Positions 1 through 11,062 are shown, numbered from the stretch's first letter. The stretch is DNA of 64,000 nucleotides from Alteromonadaceae bacterium BrNp21-10 (GCA_030418115.1 JAUHQD010000003.1:271839-335838); one strand, 5' to 3'. Translations and numbers: made by a program. Notes: generated by a model from the letters alone, not told the origin.

Positions 1-650
1 CCAATGGCGATAATGGTTAGACCGATAACTAAATCACTCATACCAAAATAATGGGCAATGACGGTGGCCGATTCCACCATGAGGTGCGCGCTCAGAGGCA
101 ACATAATCAAACCTACAACTATCCACATCACCGCACTTGAGGTACTTACGTCTTGTGCTAGTTCCTGGCTAATTTCTTTTTCTAAACAATCACGTTTATC
201 GGCTTTTACGGAAAGCCAATACAATAGAAAAATGGCTACAAAGAATAATGCCATTAAGATGATGCCTTCATTACGGCTGAGGACATGGTCATTAAGAAAA
301 TAAATACCAACCACGATGGCTATTAGCATTAGTGGCATTTCGCGTTTAACCGTGGATGAGGCAATGATCATCGGTTTAACCAATACGGTAATCCCCAACA
401 CTAAGGCAATGTTGGTAATATTTGAACCAATAGCATTGCCAACACCAGTATTTGGTGAGCCACCAAAAGATGCTGCAATAGATACCATAATTTCTGGTGC
501 TGAAGAGCCCATGGCAACGATGGTCATACCGATAACCATTGGTGATATCCCGACATTACCCGCCAAAGCTGAAGCACCGTAGACAAACTTGTCCGCACTC
601 CAACCTAAAGCGACTAAACCAATAACAAAAATCAGTACATCTACAATCAT
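1..650 (-). CDS. yrbG: Calcium/sodium antiporter YrbG, C-terminus cut by window edge
   Basis: Reading the minus strand from ATG at 650 gives an open frame running off the left edge, with about 216 residues visible. It starts MIVDVLIFVIGL and contains the CaCA-family alpha-repeat with G-x-S-x-P-E (VAMGSSAPEIMVS) followed by GNAIGSNITNIALVLG. Several hydrophobic segments are separated by a charged loop (KADKRDCLEKE). CaCA proteins are inner-membrane cation exchangers. The gene is divergent from mlaF, as yrbG is beside the mla operon in enteric bacteria, so kdsD/kdsC/lpt genes probably continue to the left. Only the first of the two expected alpha-repeats is clearly visible; the rest lies outside the window. 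Confidence 0.9.
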   Translation of the reverse strand, partial: MIVDVLIFVIGLVALGWSADKFVYGASALAGNVGISPMVIGMTIVAMGSSAPEIMVSIAASFGGSPNTGVGNAIGSNITNIALVLGITVLVKPMIIASSTVKREMPLMLIAIVVGIYFLNDHVLSRNEGIILMALFFVAIFLLYWLSVKADKRDCLEKEISQELAQDVSTSSAVMWIVVGLIMLPLSAHLMVESATVIAHYFGMSDLVIGLTIIAI

Positions 651-1247
651 TTAAAAATTTCACTCCAATTCTGTGCTCGGAATTGTCGCAAAATAGCGAG
701 CTTTTGCCTATGGGAAATAACAAGGTTGAGTAAATAACCTGAGGTTCGCATAAGCAATGCCGACTAACACTACTAGTTTTACCACTCTCTGCGTTACTTA
801 GATTGGGTTTAGAATGACTAAACAACAGTCTTCGCGCTTGAAAGAGGCAAAACTAGCAGCATTGGACCATTTTTTTATATTTGAATTACTGCCTTAAGCT
901 AACTATATGAAATTAAAAAAATAGACTTTAGATTTTGACATTTTTTATACAAACCTCAGGTTAAATACTTTGTTGTGGGTGAAATTAACTAGGCATTTTA
1001 CGGTCTTTGAAGGTAAGTCTTACTTGTGCATGAATGTGACTTGATACAATTCAATACAGACTATTTTGTTTCGTTATGGATAATGACAAAAAAGTGACAA
1101 CAGAATACAACCTTAATTTACTTAGATGTTATTATTACAACTTGTTACGGTTTAGATTACCCCTTTGCTGTTGAAAAAACGTAAAATAGGCCCAACTTAC
1201 ATCGGCTAAGCTGAAACTGCATTAATCTTAAGGATACCGCTGCACAG
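651..1247. other. Divergent intergenic region yrbG / mlaF
   Basis: This ~600-bp AT-rich stretch holds no convincing gene. It must carry the promoters of both yrbG and the mla operon. A TTGACA hexamer lies at 935-940 but has no good -10 at standard spacing. A TAAAAT hexamer at 1182-1187 upstream of mlaF could be a -10 but lacks a matching -35. A short inverted repeat (GCAAAA 688-693 / TTTTGC 702-707) lies in the yrbG leader. I cannot assign either start site. Confidence 0.4.
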
Positions 1248-2048
1248 ATGGAAAACTTGGTAGAGATCAATAATCTGACATTTAGTCGCGGCGAGCGGAT
1301 TATTTATCAGGATATTTCAATGCAGATCCCCAAAGGTAAAACTACGGCCATTATGGGCCCTAGTGGCATTGGCAAGACGACCATGTTGCGACTTATCGGT
1401 GGCCAATTAAAACCCGATGAAGGCGATATCTTGTTCAAAGGTGAGTCGATACCGTCAAAATCTCGAGCGGATTTGTACGTTGCTCGTCGCAGTATGAGTA
1501 TGTTGTTTCAAAGTGGGGCGTTGTTTACCGATATGTCAGTGTTTGACAACGTTGCATACCCCTTGCGAGAACATACTAAATTATCTGAATCACTGATCCG
1601 CTTAGTGGTGCTGATGAAGTTGCAAGCGGTTGGTTTACGCGGTGCCGCACAGCACATGCCGGTGGAATTGTCTGGTGGTATGGCACGCCGAGCTGCATTA
1701 GCTAGGGCTATAGCATTGGATCCAGAATTGATCATGTATGATGAACCTTTCGCTGGGCAAGATCCTATTTCTATGGGGGTGTTGGTTAAACTGATTAAAG
1801 AGTTGAATGACGCCTTGAATTTGACCAGTTTAATTGTGACCCATGATGTTGACGAAGTGATGAGCATTGCTGATCACGTTTATATCATTGCGGATAAGCG
1901 CGTGATTGGAGCTGGTTCACCGGAAGAAATTACACAGAGTGATTCTCCTTTAGTACAACAGTTTTTGAAAGGGCAAGCGGATGGTCCAGTACCATTTCAT
2001 TTTCCAGCTTCAACCATAAAAGAGGATTTTATGGGGAGTCATCAATAA
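1248..2048 (+). CDS. mlaF: Phospholipid ABC transporter ATP-binding protein MlaF
   Basis: This 266-residue ABC ATPase powers the Mla pathway, which moves phospholipids between the inner and outer membranes. Walker A GPSGIGKT lies at residues 37-44, the signature LSGGMARR at 141-148, and Walker B with the catalytic glutamate in LIMYDEPF at 161-168. A C-terminal tail past the nucleotide-binding domain is typical of MlaF. It begins a tight operon mlaF-mlaE-mlaD-mlaC-mlaB-ibaG-murA. The stop overlaps the mlaE start by one base (TAATG), which suggests translational coupling. An AAGGA about 11 bases upstream supports the chosen ATG. Confidence 0.97.
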   Translation: MENLVEINNLTFSRGERIIYQDISMQIPKGKTTAIMGPSGIGKTTMLRLIGGQLKPDEGDILFKGESIPSKSRADLYVARRSMSMLFQSGALFTDMSVFDNVAYPLREHTKLSESLIRLVVLMKLQAVGLRGAAQHMPVELSGGMARRAALARAIALDPELIMYDEPFAGQDPISMGVLVKLIKELNDALNLTSLIVTHDVDEVMSIADHVYIIADKRVIGAGSPEEITQSDSPLVQQFLKGQADGPVPFHFPASTIKEDFMGSHQ

Positions 2049-2824
2049 TGTGGTTAGTGGATCTTGGTGCACATGTACTTGAAAAGGTTCAAGCTTTAGG
2101 TCGAGCAGCATTAATGCTGGTGGGGGCCATTGTGGTGGTGCCTCAACCTAAGAAAAATTTACCTTTAGTCATTAAGCAAATCTATGTGGTTGGTGTGCAG
2201 TCGCTGCTGATTATTATTGTTTCAGGATTGTTTATCGGCATGGTAATGGCGTTACAAGGTTATACTATTTTGGTGGATTATGGTGCTGAAGATAGTTTAG
2301 GGCCGATGGTAGCGCTATCCCTGTTGCGAGAATTGGGGCCGGTAGTGACCGCATTGTTATTTGCTGGTCGGGCTGGGTCAGCTCTTACCGCAGAAATAGG
2401 CTTAATGAAAGCCACGGAACAATTAAGTAGTTTAGAAATGATGGCAATTGATCCTTTACGTCGGGTTATCGCTCCACGTTTTTGGGCGGGCATCATTTCA
2501 ATGCCAATGTTAGCCATTTTATTTAGTACCGTTGGCATTCTCGGCGGCCATTTGGTCGGTGTAGATTGGTTAGGGGTGGATAGCGGTAGTTATTGGTCGA
2601 TTATGCAGGCAACCGTTGAATTAGACGTTGATGTATTAAATGGGGTGATTAAAAGCATTGTCTTTGCTGTCGTTGTGACGTGGATTGCGGTTTTTAAAGG
2701 TTATGATTGTCTACCTACGTCAGAAGGTATTAGTAAAGCCACCACGGAAACCGTAGTTCATGCATCGTTAGCGGTGCTAGGACTAGATTTTATTCTTACA
2801 GCTTTAATGTTCGGAATGGAGTAG
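2048..2824 (+). CDS. mlaE: Phospholipid ABC transporter permease MlaE
   Basis: This 258-residue inner-membrane permease is the membrane domain of the MlaFEDB complex. It has an amphipathic N-terminus, then about five hydrophobic segments. The MlaE-family core is present, with [20 protein letters not shown] near residues 95-117 and the [17 protein letters not shown] loop after it. The length matches the family. It starts on the last base of the mlaF stop codon and is followed 11 bases later by mlaD. Confidence 0.97.
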   Translation: MWLVDLGAHVLEKVQALGRAALMLVGAIVVVPQPKKNLPLVIKQIYVVGVQSLLIIIVSGLFIGMVMALQGYTILVDYGAEDSLGPMVALSLLRELGPVVTALLFAGRAGSALTAEIGLMKATEQLSSLEMMAIDPLRRVIAPRFWAGIISMPMLAILFSTVGILGGHLVGVDWLGVDSGSYWSIMQATVELDVDVLNGVIKSIVFAVVVTWIAVFKGYDCLPTSEGISKATTETVVHASLAVLGLDFILTALMFGME

Positions 2825-2835
2825 GAACGCAGATT

Positions 2836-3303
2836 ATGTTAACGCGAAAAATTGAGTTAATGGTGGGGGTATTCGCCGCTTTGACCATAGCAGCTGTATT
2901 AATTTTGGCTATGAATGTTGCCAATACTGGGATGTCGGGCAATGGAGAAACCTACCGTTTGTTAGCCAAATTTGACAACATTGGTGGGCTTAAGGCGCGC
3001 TCGGCAGTTAAAGTGGGCGGTGTTGTTGTCGGCAGAGTGACGGCGATTGAGCTTGACCCTCAAGACTATACACCGGTCGTTACATTAACCATTTCAAAAG
3101 ATTATATCAATTTTCCAGAAACCAGCTCGGCGGCTATTCTCACCTCAGGATTGTTGGGTGAGCAATATGTTGGGTTACAGCCTGGCTTCTCTTTCGATGG
3201 CATTGAAATGCTCAAAGAGGGTGATTACATCGAAGATACCAAGTCAGCTTTAGTGTTAGAAAATTTAATTGGTCAGTTTTTGTTTAGTAAAAGTAATGAT
3301 TAA
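2836..3303 (+). CDS. mlaD: Phospholipid transporter substrate-binding protein MlaD
   Basis: This 155-residue protein has one N-terminal membrane segment (about residues 7-27) followed by an MCE domain (about 38-120). The domain shows the family pattern FDNIGGLKARSAVKVGGVVVG and LTSGLLGEQYVGL. MlaD forms a hexameric ring on the periplasmic side of MlaE and passes lipid to or from MlaC. It is shorter than the ~180-residue enteric protein because the C-terminal helix and tail are reduced. It is the third gene of the operon, and mlaC follows after 10 bases. Confidence 0.95.
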   Translation: MLTRKIELMVGVFAALTIAAVLILAMNVANTGMSGNGETYRLLAKFDNIGGLKARSAVKVGGVVVGRVTAIELDPQDYTPVVTLTISKDYINFPETSSAAILTSGLLGEQYVGLQPGFSFDGIEMLKEGDYIEDTKSALVLENLIGQFLFSKSND

Positions 3304-3313
3304 AGGAAATCCT

Positions 3314-3949
3314 ATGTTTGGCAAAAGAGTTAGCCTGTTTATTTTATTGTTGTCTTTAGTAGCCCCATCGGTGTGGGCACAAAGCGCAGACAATAATCCT
3401 TATGTAATGGTTGAAGACGCGGCCACTAAAACTTTTGCCCGTATTAAAAAACAACGAGATGAGATTCAGAAAAATCCTGAAATTTTGCGTGAGATCATGA
3501 AAGATGAACTGTTACCTCACGTGGATTACAAGTTTTCCGCATTGAAAGTGTTAGGTAAACATTTTAAATCCGTGCCTAAAGAGAAAATCCCTGAATTTAT
3601 TCAGGTATTTAGGGAATATTTGATCACAACATATGCTATCGCAATGGCTCAGTACGACAATCAAACGCTTGAATTTGAGCCTCATCATGATCTTGAAGAT
3701 GATAAAGAAGTAACCGTACGCGCCCTAATTAAAGAGGCTGGCAGACCGGATATTAAAATTGCTTTTAAGGTACGTAAGAGTCGTCAAACTAACGAATGGA
3801 AAGCCTACGATATGATTGCTGAAGGCATTAGTCTGTTGTCCAGCAAGCAAAGTGAGTTAGAAGGTGTTATTCGTCAAAATGGCATTGATGTAGTGATTAA
3901 AATGCTACAAGAAAAAATTGAAAAGCCCATCGTGCTTGAAAGTAAATAA
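3314..3949 (+). CDS. mlaC: Periplasmic phospholipid carrier MlaC
   Basis: This 211-residue soluble shuttle carries phospholipid across the periplasm between the outer-membrane MlaA-porin complex and MlaFEDB. The chosen ATG at 3314 gives a clean signal peptide (MFGKRVSLFILLLSLV, cleavage after VWAQ or nearby). It is preceded by AAGGAAA just after the mlaD stop. An upstream in-frame start at 3269 would overlap mlaD and spoil the signal peptide. The mature part matches the MlaC/Ttg2D fold, with VEDAATKTFARIKK at the start and a conserved LLPHVDYKFSALKVLG segment. Confidence 0.94.
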   Translation: MFGKRVSLFILLLSLVAPSVWAQSADNNPYVMVEDAATKTFARIKKQRDEIQKNPEILREIMKDELLPHVDYKFSALKVLGKHFKSVPKEKIPEFIQVFREYLITTYAIAMAQYDNQTLEFEPHHDLEDDKEVTVRALIKEAGRPDIKIAFKVRKSRQTNEWKAYDMIAEGISLLSSKQSELEGVIRQNGIDVVIKMLQEKIEKPIVLESK

Positions 3950-3962
3950 GGCTACCCATTAA

Positions 3963-4265
3963 GTGACTGCTATGGACGTAAAATTGTCGGCTACCAATAC
4001 TTTCGAATTTGCGGGCGCCTTAACCCGTAATACTGTGGTCGGCGCATGGCCTAATCGTCGTATACAGTGGGCTGCTTTAGATGCGGATGTAATTTTTGAT
4101 TTAGCACAGGTGACCGCTATTGATACAGCAGGTTTGGCTTGGTTAATTCAATTAACCAGTGAATGTCAGCAAGCCGAAAAGCAGTTAACTGTGCGACATG
4201 TGCCGACTTCTTTGTTGAAGTTGGCAAAAATCAGCGACGTTGAGGGGCTTTTACCGTTACAATAA
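3963..4265 (+). CDS. mlaB: STAS-domain protein MlaB
   Basis: This 100-residue single-domain STAS protein binds the MlaF ATPase and stabilises or activates the MlaFEDB complex. The STAS core VIFDLAQVTAIDTAGLAWLIQL contains the conserved D-T/S-A-G-L turn. I take the GTG at 3963 because an AAGG lies about 10 bases upstream. The ATG at 3972 is an equally possible start and would shorten the protein by three residues. It sits between mlaC and ibaG as in other gammaproteobacteria. Confidence 0.9.
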   Translation: MTAMDVKLSATNTFEFAGALTRNTVVGAWPNRRIQWAALDADVIFDLAQVTAIDTAGLAWLIQLTSECQQAEKQLTVRHVPTSLLKLAKISDVEGLLPLQ

Positions 4266-4297
4266 GCGCATAATTTTCATTATTGAATTTAGTATTT

Positions 4298-4546
4298 ATG
4301 CAAATATCCGAAATTGAAGACCTATTACATTCCGCATTAAGCCTCTCTGAATTAAAAATCACCGGTGAAGGAGCTAGTTTTCAAATTGTTGCTGTCGGCG
4401 ATATTTTTGATGGTGTTAGCCGCCTTAAAAAACAACAAATTATTTACGCTCCACTGAAGCAACAAATTGCTGATGGCAGTATTCATGCGATCACAATTAA
4501 AGCCTTTACCCCAGAACAATGGAAACGCGAAAAGCACTTCCTATAA
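4298..4546 (+). CDS. ibaG: BolA-family protein IbaG
   Basis: This 82-residue BolA-family protein starts MQISEIEDLLHSAL, which is the usual IbaG N-terminus. The family's conserved segment lies at about residues 24-72, with G-A-S-F-Q-I-V and a C-terminal basic stretch (EQWKREKHF). BolA proteins partner with monothiol glutaredoxins in iron-sulfur metabolism, and ibaG was linked to acid stress in E. coli. An in-frame TTG at 4283 would add five residues and is less likely. It lies between mlaB and murA, the conserved place of this gene. Confidence 0.93.
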   Translation: MQISEIEDLLHSALSLSELKITGEGASFQIVAVGDIFDGVSRLKKQQIIYAPLKQQIADGSIHAITIKAFTPEQWKREKHFL

Positions 4547-4565
4547 TTCTAAAGAAGAAGAATAA

Positions 4566-5825
<1,260 letters not shown>

Positions 5826-5857
5826 CCGAATTTAAGGGTAATTCTACTAAATTCAGT

Positions 5858-6958
5858 TTAGTTGGGATTAGCCCTTAATTCACCTATGGTCACAGGGATT
5901 TGCAAGCGTTGATTGTCACGCAGCACTTCAAAATGTAATACGCTGCCGGGCTGTGTTTCTGCCACTCGGTCTAATACCTGATGTATATTATCAATGTCTT
6001 CTTCTTCTATTCGAGTCAGAATGTCATCCGCTTGAATACCGGCTTTATTGGCTGGGCCCATGGGTTCTACCGCCGTTACTAAAATACCTGAGTAGGTATT
6101 AGTACCATTGGCTTCACGCTGTTCATAACCATTAATACCAATAAAACCACGAATAACCCGACCATTGGCAATAATGCTATCCATGACTTTTTTCGCCAGT
6201 TCATAGGGAACGGCAAAGAAAATACCTGCCACATCTTTTACGCGACGCCTACTATCCAAGGTTTTAAAGTTGGCGTTATTGATGCCGACCAAATAGCCAT
6301 TTGAATCAATCAAAGCACCACCTGAATTGCCTTCATTTAACGTCGCGTCCATTTGGATAAAACTGGCGTAGCCATTGGCGTTGGTACTTAAGCCATTGCG
6401 GCCAGTGGCACTGATAACGCCTTGGGTGATGGTTTGACCAACATTGTAGGGGTTACCAATGGCCAAGACTAAATCACCGACTCGATTGGTGATTTCTGGT
6501 TGTTGGGGGATCACCGCTAGGTTATCCGATTCTACTTTGAGTACCGCGAGGTCAGTGTAAGCATCTTGACCTACTTGCTGGGCTTCTAAGATACGGCCAT
6601 CATTTAATCTAACTGAAATAGTCTCAGCATTACGAATAACGTGGTAACAAGTGAGGATATAGCCTTCTTCGTTCATGATTACGCCGGAACCTAAACTAAT
6701 ACGTTCTTGACGTTGCTGGTAAGGAAATGCGGGAGCATCAATGCTGGAACTGACAATATCAATCACCGCTGGGGCGGATATCCTGACGGCATCGTGAAAA
6801 CTAATGCGTTCGGGAACATAGTCTTGTTGGGTAAATAAACGTAGCGCTAAACCTGAATTTTGACGAAGGTCAGGAATTAGAATGAGCAAAACAAAAGATA
6901 CAATAAGGCCGAGTAAAACGGACTTACTAATGAAATATCCCCAAGAATGTTTTTTCAC
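5858..6958 (-). CDS. degS: Membrane-anchored serine protease DegS
   Basis: This 366-residue periplasmic protease is anchored by one N-terminal membrane segment (about residues 12-28). DegS cleaves the anti-sigma factor RseA to start the sigma-E envelope stress response. The catalytic triad reads as H106 (LTCYHVIRNA), D136 (DAYTDLAVL) and S212 (NEGNSGGAL), with one PDZ domain at about 265-355. The residues before the catalytic His are Cys-Tyr rather than the usual Asn-Lys or Asn-Asn, a small deviation. It lies downstream of degQ on the same strand, as in enteric bacteria, with a gap of about 90 bases. Confidence 0.93.
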   Translation of the reverse strand: MKKHSWGYFISKSVLLGLIVSFVLLILIPDLRQNSGLALRLFTQQDYVPERISFHDAVRISAPAVIDIVSSSIDAPAFPYQQRQERISLGSGVIMNEEGYILTCYHVIRNAETISVRLNDGRILEAQQVGQDAYTDLAVLKVESDNLAVIPQQPEITNRVGDLVLAIGNPYNVGQTITQGVISATGRNGLSTNANGYASFIQMDATLNEGNSGGALIDSNGYLVGINNANFKTLDSRRRVKDVAGIFFAVPYELAKKVMDSIIANGRVIRGFIGINGYEQREANGTNTYSGILVTAVEPMGPANKAGIQADDILTRIEEEDIDNIHQVLDRVAETQPGSVLHFEVLRDNQRLQIPVTIGELRANPN

Positions 6959-7049
6959 AATAATTAATTAGCTGCTGAAACTGTAAGAAGATCATAGCAT
7001 TGAAGGTAAATAGAAGATAGCCGCGAGCGGCTATCTTCGGTTGTTGGAT

Positions 7050-8402
7050 TTAGCGAATGACCAAAAACACTGAGCTTTTGCCACGTTTTACGTTGAGCGC
7101 AACTACCCGTGGTTTTTGCTGCAAGTAATCTCGCATTGCTGCCACGGTTTTCATGCGTTGGCGATTAACTCCAACAATCACATCGCCTTCTTTTAACCCT
7201 ACCATCGCCGCAGGTGAGCGTGGTGTTAATTGGGTAACTTCGATACCTTCATTACCATCTTCACTCTTACCATTGGTGAATACGGCACCTTCCAAGGCGG
7301 GGTGCATTTCTTGTGCCTCAACATTGGCTGCCTGATAATCACCTAAAGTAGCGGTGAGAGTTTGCTTTTTACCGTCCCGCAGAATGGTGAGTTTGGTTTC
7401 TGTGCCAGCACCTAAGGTTGCGACTTTGGCGCGCAATTCATGGAAGCTTTTCACTTTCTTGCCATTTAAGGCAATGATAATGTCACTAGCACGTAATCCT
7501 GCTTTATCTGCAGCAGAGTCGGGTGAAACCTCGCGTACCACGGCACCTTGATTAATATCCAGCTCCATGGCGTCCGCGAGATCAGCATCTAAGTTGCCAC
7601 CGGTTATCCCTAGTAATCCTCGACGTACTTCACCAAATTCAATAATTTGGTCCACTAAACTTTTCATCATATTACTGGGGATAGCAAAACCAATACCGAT
7701 ATTGCCGGGGCCGATAATCGCTGTATTAATACCTGCTAGTTGCCCTTTTAAATTGACTAACGCACCGCCGGAGTTGCCGCGGTTAATGGCGGCATCGGTT
7801 TGGATAAAATCTTCAAAACCTTCAATATTCAGTCCAGATCGTCCTAAGGCGCTAACAATGCCTGATGTGACGGTTTGTCCTAGACCAAAAGGGTTACCAA
7901 TGGCAATCACAAAGTCGCCAACGCGTAGTTTGTCGGAATCCGCTAAGGGGAGGTCACTGAGTTTATCTGCTTCAATTTGCAATAACGCGATGTCACTTTG
8001 CTCATCAGCCCCTAGTTTTTTTGCCACAAATTCGCGGCCATCCGTTAACTTAACTCTGATCTCATTGGCATTTTCGACAACATGATTATTAGTAACAATG
8101 TAGCCCTTCTTGGCATCAATGATCACACCGGAGCCCAGACCTTTAAAAGGCTTTTCCTGTACTTGTTCATCTGGTGCATTAGGCCCAAAGAAATATTTAA
8201 ACATTTCCGGTACGCGCTGCTTTGATACCTGCGTGCCTTCTACCGCAATGCTCACCACCGCAGGAGTGACTTTTTCTAGCATCGGTGCTAAAGATGGAAC
8301 TTCTTCTTCGCTGCTAAAAAATGGGATGGCTGCTTGTGTGGTCATAACCTGAGCGCTGAGCAATGTCAAAATTGCCACGGCGTTAACAACGATTTTTTTC
8401 AT
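7050..8402 (-). CDS. degQ: Periplasmic serine protease/chaperone DegQ (HtrA family)
   Basis: This 450-residue HtrA protease has a signal peptide ending near TTQA-A (about residue 24). The catalytic triad is H107 (TNNHVVENA), D137 (EQSDIALLQ) and S211 (NRGNSGGAL). Two PDZ domains follow (about 255-345 and 360-445). The length and the short Q-linker-free N-terminus fit DegQ better than DegP. It degrades or refolds damaged periplasmic proteins. It heads a degQ-degS pair and follows zapG, matching the usual gammaproteobacterial order. Confidence 0.93.
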   Translation of the reverse strand: MKKIVVNAVAILTLLSAQVMTTQAAIPFFSSEEEVPSLAPMLEKVTPAVVSIAVEGTQVSKQRVPEMFKYFFGPNAPDEQVQEKPFKGLGSGVIIDAKKGYIVTNNHVVENANEIRVKLTDGREFVAKKLGADEQSDIALLQIEADKLSDLPLADSDKLRVGDFVIAIGNPFGLGQTVTSGIVSALGRSGLNIEGFEDFIQTDAAINRGNSGGALVNLKGQLAGINTAIIGPGNIGIGFAIPSNMMKSLVDQIIEFGEVRRGLLGITGGNLDADLADAMELDINQGAVVREVSPDSAADKAGLRASDIIIALNGKKVKSFHELRAKVATLGAGTETKLTILRDGKKQTLTATLGDYQAANVEAQEMHPALEGAVFTNGKSEDGNEGIEVTQLTPRSPAAMVGLKEGDVIVGVNRQRMKTVAAMRDYLQQKPRVVALNVKRGKSSVFLVIR

Positions 8403-8641
8403 TGGTATACCTCTTTGATTTGGACAAATTGAACTTTGTAGATAAGGTTCAATTAGAATATTTCAATACTGAGTATGCTTCGCTAGGGTTGTTTTCTTAA
8501 ATCGCTGGGATTGAGTGAAGAAAACAAACCTCACTGGCGTTAGCATTCAGCCTAAAGACCGGTACTGTTGACCTTAGTTCAAAATTGGTGGGAGGTAAAA
8601 AGTTACTAAATGTTAACAGCGCACTATGAGAGAAGGTGAAT

Positions 8642-8684
8642 AAGCCGACGGATTTACGGTGAATATAACCACCAGCGTCGGCTT
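8642..8684. repeat. Long-loop inverted repeat downstream of zapG
   Basis: AAGCCGACG (8642-8650) is the exact reverse complement of CGTCGGCTT (8676-8684). A nested GGT/ACC pair lies inside the 25-base loop. It sits just downstream of the zapG stop on the minus strand, so it may act as a terminator or 3' processing hairpin. No run of T follows on either strand, so a strong intrinsic terminator is not supported. Confidence 0.45.
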
Positions 8685-8693
8685 GGGAATAAA

Positions 8694-9134
8694 TTAATCG
8701 TTAGCCTGAACCGTCGATTTTTTGCTGCCACTGAAAACGCCAGAATTACCGCCAGCATAATCTAACGGTTGGAAGTCAGCGCTGCTATGGGTACTTTTAC
8801 TCTTGCTACCTTTATTACGTAAATAGGCGTTTGCTTGATCGCCAAAAAACGTCAGGCGTTCTTGGTCGTCTTGTTCATCTTCAGATAACACAACATTTGC
8901 TTCAAAGTGATCAAATTGACTCTTCAAGGCCGCGCATTGTTGTTCAATGACTGCCAGCATTTGGCGAGATTCTAACAAATGACTACTGGTTTGCTGGGCC
9001 AACAGTTCTTTGATTGTGAGTTCGGCTTGATCTTCACTTGATGGTTGTGATCGTTGTGTGAACCAATACTTGGCGGCAAAGAAGCCGATAACAGCCCCAG
9101 CAACAATAAGTACTAAATTAATGATTATTTCCAT
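8694..9134 (-). CDS. zapG: Z-ring associated protein ZapG (YhcB, DUF1043)
   Basis: This 146-residue protein has an N-terminal membrane helix (about residues 3-21), then a coiled-coil-like acidic segment and a low-complexity Ser/Lys-rich tail. This is the layout of the YhcB/DUF1043 family, which links the cell-division and envelope-synthesis machinery in E. coli. The gene is divergent from zapE with a gap of about 108 bases, and degQ-degS lie downstream. This neighbourhood is the main support, together with the GAVIGFFAAKYW transmembrane stretch typical of the family. Confidence 0.88.
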   Translation of the reverse strand: MEIIINLVLIVAGAVIGFFAAKYWFTQRSQPSSEDQAELTIKELLAQQTSSHLLESRQMLAVIEQQCAALKSQFDHFEANVVLSEDEQDDQERLTFFGDQANAYLRNKGSKSKSTHSSADFQPLDYAGGNSGVFSGSKKSTVQAND

Positions 9135-9242
9135 AAAAACTCCATATTTCTCAACATACGCTTTACTTAATAATAAGCACTAAGCAAACTATGCGGCCAA
9201 TTAAATTTCTAAATATTAATTGAAGGATACCTCAATAGCACC

Positions 9243-10349
9243 ATGATACCTCTAACGCCGTGGCAAAAATACCAGCAAGATTTAGAAAGTAGCGATTTTG
9301 TTTATGATCAAGCGCAAGAACAAGCGGTTTTGCATTTACAGCGTCTATACGATGATTTATTAGCTAAACGCTCTGAAATTGGGCCGTTGAAGGCGTTATC
9401 CAAATGGTTTTTATCTCATGATTCTCAGCAACAGATAAAAGGGCTGTATTTTTGGGGAGGCGTGGGCCGAGGGAAAACTTATTTGGTGGATACTTTTTAC
9501 GAATGCTTACCGATAAAACGCAAAATGCGCATTCACTTCCATCGTTTTATGCATCGGGTACATAGTGAATTAAGACAATTGGCTGGGCAAGTGGATCCAT
9601 TAAAAACCGTTGCTAAGCAATTTGCCGATGAAGCAAAAATCATTTGTTTTGATGAGTTTTTTGTTTCCGATATTACGGATGCGATGATTTTGGGCACGTT
9701 AATGGAGGAGCTGTTCAAACATCAGGTGGTGTTAGTGGCAACGTCCAATATTATTCCCGATGAGCTCTACCGTAATGGCTTGCAACGTGCGCGTTTTTTA
9801 CCGGCGATTACATTACTCAATCGGCATACCGAAGTGGTGAATGTTGATAGCGGTGTTGATTATCGTTTACGGACCTTAGAACAAGCGGAAATTTTCCATT
9901 CACCATTAGACCAACAAGCCCAGCAAAATCTGGATAGATATTTCACACAGTTGGCTCCTGAAGAAGGTCATAGCGGACGTGAAATTGAAATTGTGGGACG
10001 ACAATTACAAACAATACGGGATGCCGATGGCGTGGTAATGTTTGAGTTTTCTACGTTGTGCGAAAGTGCTAGAAGTCAAACCGATTACATGGAAATAAGC
10101 TGTTGTTATCACAGTGTGTTATTAGCCAACGTTAAGCAAATGGGGGCACACAATGATGACGCAGCGCGGCGTTTTATTGCTATGGTCGATGAATTCTACG
10201 AACGTAATGTCAAACTCATCATATCGTCGGCAGTGCCGATAGAGAAGTTGTATAACGATGGTGGATTAAATTTTGAATTTAAGCGTTGCTTGAGTCGATT
10301 GAAGGAAATGCAATCTCACGATTACCTAGCTAGCCAACATTTGCCTTAA
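9243..10349 (+). CDS. zapE: Cell division ATPase ZapE (AFG1-like)
   Basis: This 368-residue AFG1/ZapE-type AAA ATPase has Walker A GGVGRGKT at residues 72-79 and Walker B IICFDEFF at 133-140. A downstream sensor-like VATSNIIPDELY segment is also present. In E. coli ZapE associates with the Z-ring late in division. The length is typical. The start ATG has an AAGGA about 13 bases upstream, a rather long spacing. It is divergent from zapG, the classic arrangement. Confidence 0.95.
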   Translation: MIPLTPWQKYQQDLESSDFVYDQAQEQAVLHLQRLYDDLLAKRSEIGPLKALSKWFLSHDSQQQIKGLYFWGGVGRGKTYLVDTFYECLPIKRKMRIHFHRFMHRVHSELRQLAGQVDPLKTVAKQFADEAKIICFDEFFVSDITDAMILGTLMEELFKHQVVLVATSNIIPDELYRNGLQRARFLPAITLLNRHTEVVNVDSGVDYRLRTLEQAEIFHSPLDQQAQQNLDRYFTQLAPEEGHSGREIEIVGRQLQTIRDADGVVMFEFSTLCESARSQTDYMEISCCYHSVLLANVKQMGAHNDDAARRFIAMVDEFYERNVKLIISSAVPIEKLYNDGGLNFEFKRCLSRLKEMQSHDYLASQHLP

Positions 10350-10597
10350 TGAATTTTTTCGGAAAATAGTAATGATTTCTATACAATATTATATTGCCTT
10401 TAATGTCGGTTTTACTGTTTCAATAAAGGGCGTTTGCTTTTAAATTAAGCTAATGGAGATTGTTTCTTCTAATACTGTCAGGGCCACTTAAATATACAAT
10501 GATTTATTTTGTTGGTTATCACCTGATAAAAATTTATTAAAGTCAAAAAATAATCGCTCTCGGTTGAGCATCATTATTTGTAATAGGGAAATAAGAA

Positions 10598-11062
10598 ATG
10601 AAAAATCTAATCTTTGCGGTGGTTACAATCGTTCTCAGTGCTTGTTCTTCAACAAGTGATTATTCTGAAATAAAAGATTTAAATGGTGCTGAGGCACCCT
10701 ATACTGATTATGTTCAAAGTCAGGAACTCATGGAATTAGAGAATGTGGAAGATTTCATCCTTTGGGATTATATGATCCTAGATAACCAGCATGTCACGTT
10801 ATCTGAGCGCAACAAAAAATCATACATGGTTGAGCTGGAAGAATCTTGTAAGAATATGGTGTTTGCTAAACGGATTGGTATTTACCAAAGAGAAAAGGAA
10901 GTACTCAATAAAGGTGATCAAATTATTCGGGTTGGGAATGAAAATGAAGGGTGCTTCATCACCAGAATCTATAAATTGAACCGAGTACAGTTAGAACAGC
11001 TTTCACATATGAATGTCAGTAGAAGATCAAACACTAGTATTAACTCGCCTGAAAGATTCTAA
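10598..11062 (+). CDS. DUF6491-like lipoprotein
   Basis: This 154-residue protein has a lipoprotein signal peptide with lipobox LSAC (Cys at residue 16). The mature domain carries W-D-Y-M-I-L-D-N-Q-H, then SYMVELEESCKNMVFAKR, and after a glycine turn GCFITRIYKLNRVQLEQL. This fits the DUF6491 family of small proteobacterial lipoproteins, whose function is unknown. Two cysteines in the mature part (around residues 84 and 122) could form a disulfide. A degraded relative lies at 27954-28217. The gene sits between zapE and a chemoreceptor gene in the same direction, with 250-370-bp gaps on both sides, so it is probably transcribed alone. Confidence 0.7.
   Translation: MKNLIFAVVTIVLSACSSTSDYSEIKDLNGAEAPYTDYVQSQELMELENVEDFILWDYMILDNQHVTLSERNKKSYMVELEESCKNMVFAKRIGIYQREKEVLNKGDQIIRVGNENEGCFITRIYKLNRVQLEQLSHMNVSRRSNTSINSPERF

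Noticed and set aside
556..825. 89-codon minus-strand frame across the yrbG start
   Set aside because: It overlaps the well-supported antiporter gene in another frame and has no recognisable protein features.
7567..8085. 172-codon plus-strand frame opposite degQ
   Set aside because: It is a long but Ser/Pro-rich antisense frame without homology-like character; degQ on the other strand is certain.
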